A stretch of DNA of 64,000 nt, from positions 5,778,001 to 5,842,000 of the forward strand of contig NC_092520.1 of the NCBI RefSeq assembly GCF_037038585.1, given 5' to 3'. Both the position numbers and the translations under genes were made by a program. Below are positions 58,457 through 64,000 of this stretch, in pieces. Every line of letters begins with the position of its first letter. The stretch's first letter is position 1. The DNA comes from Patagioenas fasciata. Its lineage: Eukaryota; Chordata; Aves; Columbiformes; Columbidae. A model generated the notes under the pieces. It was not told the DNA's origin, did no database searches, and was given only the letters and a program-made list of their open reading frames with translations.

Positions 58457-61400
58457 AGTGGAATCTGCTCGGTGCTCAGCATTACTTTTCATTAAGGAAA
58501 GTGGCTGATGGGAGTACAAGTTGCAAGGAGGCTTTGAGGGAGAAGATGAGCAGAGAGAGGATCAGGGAAATCTGAGAGAGAAAGAGAGAACTAGAAAAAA
58601 AGAGACTTGATTTTCCTCTCACTTAAAGCAGTTTTCCTTGTTAAAACTCAGTTGATTTCAGAAGGGCTGCCCCACATTTACAGCAGTATGAGACTGTGAG
58701 ATGAACTGTGTTCCAGGGGAACATATTTTATAATATGTATCACCCTTGTGTTCTTTTTTCTTGTCTTTTTTGTTAGCCATTTTCATAGTTGCCAGAAAAA
58801 ATACAGGGAGTAAAGTAAATACATTGTCTTATAAAAAAAGCTAGAAAAATAAAACAAATAACATATTTCCCCAGAGTTCGCACTCCCAGGTCATTTATGA
58901 TGGTATAATACAGACTTCTTAATTTGAAGCAGTGCTACATATAGGTGATGACATATGACAACAAGTATGTCTATTAACAGGTTCCTCCCCCAAACACTAA
59001 TTCTCACCATAATGTTCAGAGGGTGACTGTCAACTTTCTCATTTTGCCTTATCTAACAAGAAATCTCTATGTATTTGCAATAGAAAGGCCCAGGGAGTAT
59101 CACAAATTCTGAGGTAAATGTTATAATGTCACATAACCCAGCTGAACCAGTTTTAAGGGCAAACATTTTGTAAGGTGCTTGCCTATTGAGCAACCAAGTG
59201 CTCTGTAATCTTTAAAGAGGTTCTGTTTACATGTGAAAGCATGAAAATTACTATCAGGAAAAAAAGAAAGTATATATTATATATATGTATAAATATATAT
59301 ATATATATATATACATTGTGTTGCCTGACCCCTGACAGTTGAGGCTATGGACAATATATTACACACAGATGTACATTTTGTAATGCTTTCATTTAAAAGG
59401 TTTAAGCTGTTTCCAAGGGGACTGCTCCAGCTCCCAGACAAACGGCCGCTTGACAGCTCTCCTAGTGCTCAAAGCTCTCATGCAATTTTGTTCAATACAC
59501 AAAGTGCCAGACTGAAGGAAATTGCTGTTCCTCATCTGATGTTAAGTGATTGGCTTTCTATCTTCATTAAATGTGTGCTACTCGATGCCTCAAAGACATT
59601 TTACCTTGTCCTAGAACATGAACTTTAGTAGCTTTGTGAAATACCCAGAAGGGCTCAGTGGAAATAAGAAGAAAAATCCTAAGTCCTGCCTGCCTATGCC
59701 CTTGCCCCTATTAAATCGATTAAAGACTGAACAGATCAGATGTTGTCTTGCTAGATGTGCTGAGTTACTTTTAAAAGTTGGTTCCTGAATTCAAATGAGA
59801 TTTTATTCCCAAAGACCCTGATCTCATCTGCAAAAGTGAATCAGGAATAGAGAAAAGAAAGATTTGGGCAGAGATTTATATATGATTGATTTGAAAATTA
59901 AGGTAGTACCAGGCAAGCGTTGGTCATGTTTATGACTGTAGACTTCCCTGTGCTCGCTAAAGTGACAAGTGCCCTCCTTTGTTAGTTCGGATGATAATTC
60001 AGGTACATAGAAACAGGGTTCAGCCAGAATATCTGAAGCTACCCACTGATCTCCCAGAGCATGGTGGGATGCGAGGCATCTTTCTGGATCAGTCTTTGAC
60101 CAGGCATGATACACAAAGAAAGGGAGATGATAATTTTTCCCCCCACCCCCATTTTGGTAATAGTGAAGAGCTGCTGCACCTCTCAAAGCTTGAAAACACA
60201 ATTGTGCTGTTGAAAGCCACTATAATGAGATCTCTGTTTGAGAGTCAGGTCTGATCAAATAATGGACCTTCCTTATTTGTGTTTAAGGGTGGGTAAACAA
60301 CCTCAAAGTGAATCCTAACCATAAGAAATTGCATTAGTTTCTCACATTTGTGCAGCTGCCTTGTTCCAGTGTTCTTCAAGGCTTTACTGGTCTGTGTCTG
60401 GACCTAGGTCTGATATAAAGCCACTACTTATTTATGAAGAAAGGCGAATATTTACCCTGCTGACAATTCAACCCAGTAGAGAAAAAATGAAAAAGCCAAG
60501 AGCATTATGCCTGGTGGAGAATATAATCACCTTTGAAAGACTGGATGGATGGTGGCATTATGAGTGTTTATCCACTCCTGCCCGTACTCCCCAAATAGCA
60601 ACTCCCTGTGTGTAAAAGGGATGTAACAGTGAAAGCACCATTACTGTGAAAACTGGCACTTTGGGCAGAATGAGGAACAGCCTATTCTAGTCAAGTACGA
60701 GGTGACAAATTTGCACTGAAAAATCACAGGAACAATGTGGTACCAGCATCCTACTGGAAACAATAGAGCAGCTTCCAGGTGGGAATACTCCCCATAAAGC
60801 TTTATGACTCACTAGAGAAAAGAAGATTCACATACATGTTGGCATGCTTACATCCTCTTCCATCCACTGAAAATGTTCCAGCCCGCACAGTCTACATGAG
60901 CTGAGCAGGAAAATCATAATAAACTCCTAAACTGTGGAGCTCTTCCAGCCCAGGGATGAGGTTAACACTCTCCAGAGGCCTTCTGCACATTTGAAGACCT
61001 TTTCCAGGTGGTTCCACAAGATTTACCATAATGAATAGCTCAACATTCAGCTAAAGCTTGGTGTTTTAGGATTTTGGGGGACAGATTCCTCTTAGCCTGA
61101 GTTTAAACACTTAACTGAGCTGCTAAATTAAAAGTGTAATCCTTTTGGGGAATGAAAATAACCCACTGCCAGATGACGGTGCTTCTGTCCACTGGCTAAA
61201 GAGACAGTCTAGAACAACTGAACTTTTAACATAATTACCATGGTTAGAAGCCCAAAAGTAGACAGAATAAACCCCTATTCTTTCCTTTGCAAAACAGAAT
61301 TTCCGCTAAGATATCAACCAATGTACTTCTGAAATCTTCTCCCATAAACATTTAGTACCTTCACCTGGTCTGCCTCATGCTGTAACCATGAAATCAGAAA

Positions 61401-64000
61401 AAAAAGAAACAAATGATCGTACTTTTTTAAAATCTGAAAATACTCAGGAGTAAAAATGAACTGAATGTTCAGATTAATCATTTTCCAGTTTAGAAAAAGC
61501 CATTTGATCTAGAGGAGCAGATAAAAGTGCCAATGAAATTTTCTCAACAGGAGTCCAAGAATTATTTGCAAAGGGAACAACTGACTTTTCTCTCTTCCTT
61601 TTTTTTATTAAGAAGTGATAAAACAAACAAGGAATTGACAGCTTTTTGTTTTAATTTCAGATCTCAATTTAAATAAATATGGAAAAATGAGATTTAGCAG
61701 TTTAAGTTTTTTCAGCATTAGGTGCTGTATGGAGATTGGCTACAGGAGAACCTAGAAGAAAAAGAATGATATTTTCCCAAAGCAAGTTGCACAGGAATGG
61801 GGATAAACAACCAATCTACTTGGAAACACAATTCCAGCAACAGTTGTTTGCAGTTCTGAATGTACAATCCTATCTTTATATTCCACATGTGGATATAAAT
61901 TGCCAGCCTTGCTCTGCACTTAGCAATATGTCATACCTGTGAAATATTTTATTGTATAAACAAAACAATGTTTCACTTTATATGGGCCGGTATTTCCATG
62001 TAGATCTGACATCAAAAGGAGTACTGTGCTACACTGTTTTTATACCATCTATCAAGAAGCTCAACCAGTGTCTTTCAGGATCCAGAATTGGGAGGCAGCC
62101 TCTTCCACTCTAATCTGGAAAGAAAGACCAGGACATATATTCTTTCTCCCCATTTCCCTGTTATTAAATGAGGAAAACAGATGTTTCTTCCACAGGGTGG
62201 CAAATGTTTGCAAAGTTTTCAAAAGAGTACATGGAATTATTCATTAAGAACATAAATATTAATAGTTGGATTCAACATAGCAATAATCTGTCTTTGTTTA
62301 AGGCATTATATTATACTATTCTCCATCATCACAGTAGCTGAAGAAAAAAAAAATCCCACATAATATTTCATGGACAACCAAGAGTGCTAGAAAAGATCTG
62401 GGACTTCATGGTGCTGCTATGGCATCTCTTTGGCAATAATTCTTAGGTTTTAGAAGGCAGAATTTTCCATTTTTGTTTTTGCTTTGATTTGTGGTTTTGA
62501 TGGTTGATTGATTTTACTGCGTAACTGATTTTATTTTGCCATTATTTGATTTACTGGAGTCACATTTGTGAGGGGTAGAGGCCATGTCCTTTTTTTGAAC
62601 AAACTTTATGTTATGTTGGAAGGATTTTTTTCATGGGTGAGTGCTAGACATTTATAACACCCATTTAACTGTAGTTTTCCATCAGTCAAGACTTTGCATT
62701 GGTACAATGGCAAAATTGTTACAGTTATCAATACCAGTGCAAACCCCAAAGATGGAGACGTTATTTATCAAATAAATTAGATGTAACAGATTACGAAGAG
62801 TTCCACCAGAAACAATGCTGTAAACCTGGTGTAAAACACTTCTGAACCTAAGCCCTATTTGTTCACTTGCTCAGTACTACTCTACATTATGAGTCTGGGA
62901 AGATATGCCCAAGGTTCTGCCCTGTCTATGCTGATGGATTAGGGTGACATCTGAACTCTGTTTACCACAGCTGTGAGGGCTGGCCCCAAGGATGCTGGTC
63001 TTGCAAGGGCTGTACTAAATCAGGCTACACCTACAGAGGCAGTTTAAATGCACAAAAAACATTAGAGAGAATCGAGGCCAACTGGCATGGAGGAATAAGT
63101 GTCTAAGTTAGTAACCTCTCTTAGCCTCATGAACAACGCAGATGCATAAACAGAGCCTGGTGGGAATGATCTCTGTTTTTTAATAGTTCCTAAGCCAGAC
63201 TTGGAAATTATTTGGGAGAGCACCACTTGATGTACGCAAACACCATGTCACAGATGCTTCTAACAGTGCAGCAGAAGAGATGATTGTATTCTACTGCCTG
63301 GGACTGTTCCCAGACGCTGTTTAATTTACTTGTTGGAGATGGTCTCACTGTTCCCATCAGTGAGATGAGCTTTAATATCCACTGTAGAGCAAAAAATTAT
63401 TCAATACATGCCATGACTATGTCAGTGCAGGATGGCCAGGGAATATTAAATTAAAGTAGTTGCCAACCAGTAATGCACCATTTTTTAATTATTCAGAACA
63501 ACTCCGCCATTGTCACAGATGAAAGACAAGGGATTGGCAGGGAAAACTGAGATTAAAAACCCACCACCAGCACCATCAGCAAAACCAACAGGGAATTTAG
63601 AATCACCAGGTGTTTCTTTCCAGATGTTCTCTCTGATTATGCTGTTGAGTGGATTTAACTCTTGAACCAGAGGATAAATGTGAAAGCTGCTGTCCCGTAA
63701 CCATGCTTATCTGTACCTTTTTAGTACAAACAGCACTATTCAAGTAGAGGAGGTTAATGATTTCCCACACAACGTAATCTAGTTTATAGATCTCCATAAA
63801 GGTTTTATGGCAACACTCGATTATATGATGTCCCAAATGATTTATCAAAGAAGCTGATGTAAAAGACCAGCAAGAAATGCTGGGGAATTAACTATCTAAT
63901 TCTTTCCAGGAAATAAACAAACACTCAGAGCCCTCAGGAAACTTGAAACCCGTCTGGTGTGGAAAACAACTTGTAATTTGTTTGTATTTGATGACTCTCC
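58457..64000. other. Unique non-coding DNA, no gene seen
   Basis: AT-rich to the window end. It contains the (TA)n tract at 59271-59313 and an A/C-rich CACCACCAGCACCATCAGC stretch near 63562-63592. At 62655-62830, TGCATTGGTACAATGGCAAA and ACCAGTGCAAACCCC could be scraps of another old amniote repeat, but I cannot align them reliably. No exon or RNA gene identified. Confidence 0.5.
59271..59313 (+). repeat. (TA)n, interrupted
   Basis: TATATATTATATATATGTAT is followed by about twelve uninterrupted AT steps. The whole tract is close to self-complementary and could extrude as a cruciform. Confidence 0.95.

Noticed and set aside
1..64000. CRISPR array, phage, operon or other prokaryotic system
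   Set aside because: CR1 LINEs and AT-rich non-coding background show avian nuclear DNA; no regular spaced repeats or gene clusters are present.

Overview
This window looks like non-coding nuclear DNA from a bird. The main evidence is at least a dozen 5'-truncated CR1 LINE fragments, several ending in the avian CR1 3' signature built on ATTCTATG. The unique background is AT-rich and CpG-poor, as in vertebrate intergenic or long-intron DNA. There are no operons, bacterial-type genes, CRISPR arrays or recognisable protein-coding genes. The species cannot be named from this sequence. No previously undescribed multi-gene system was found.

Layout. Positions 1-2850 are unique sequence with a short (AAAC)n. 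Positions 2851-3210 hold a compound pentanucleotide array (AAGGG, then AAAAT, then AAAAG), followed by a T-poor A/C-rich tail to about 3340. A minus-strand CR1 ORF2 scrap lies at 3912-4080. Positions 4.1-13.9 kb are mostly unique, with a tRNA-like relic near 6.8 kb. A very old minus-strand CR1 lies at 13.88-14.34 kb and a younger plus-strand CR1 at 15.30-15.85 kb. Positions 15.9-24.8 kb are unique, with a few splice-flanked segments and homeobox-type motifs. CR1 pieces follow at 24.77-25.43 (+), 26.79-27.00 (-) and 29.98-30.26 kb (-). Three more lie close together at 33.77-35.82 kb (+, -, +), then 42.90-43.32 (+) and 44.39-44.59 kb (+). A very degraded CR1/L3-like copy lies at 52.1-52.6 kb (-). 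The rest to 64 kb is unique or too eroded to name, with (TA)n at 59.3 kb.

No gene network can be described. Open frames of 60-250 codons are scattered on both strands. The ones I can explain are CR1 ORF2 remnants or readings through the simple repeat; the rest have no family resemblance I recognise. The items most worth checking are a coding-like 57-codon frame at 32122-32295, a 57-nt cassette-exon-like segment at 23039-23095, a 249-codon frame running from unique DNA into CR1 ORF2 at 35030-35779, and the G-quadruplex- and triplex-prone pentanucleotide array. All repeat family assignments come from remembered consensus patterns, not from a search.
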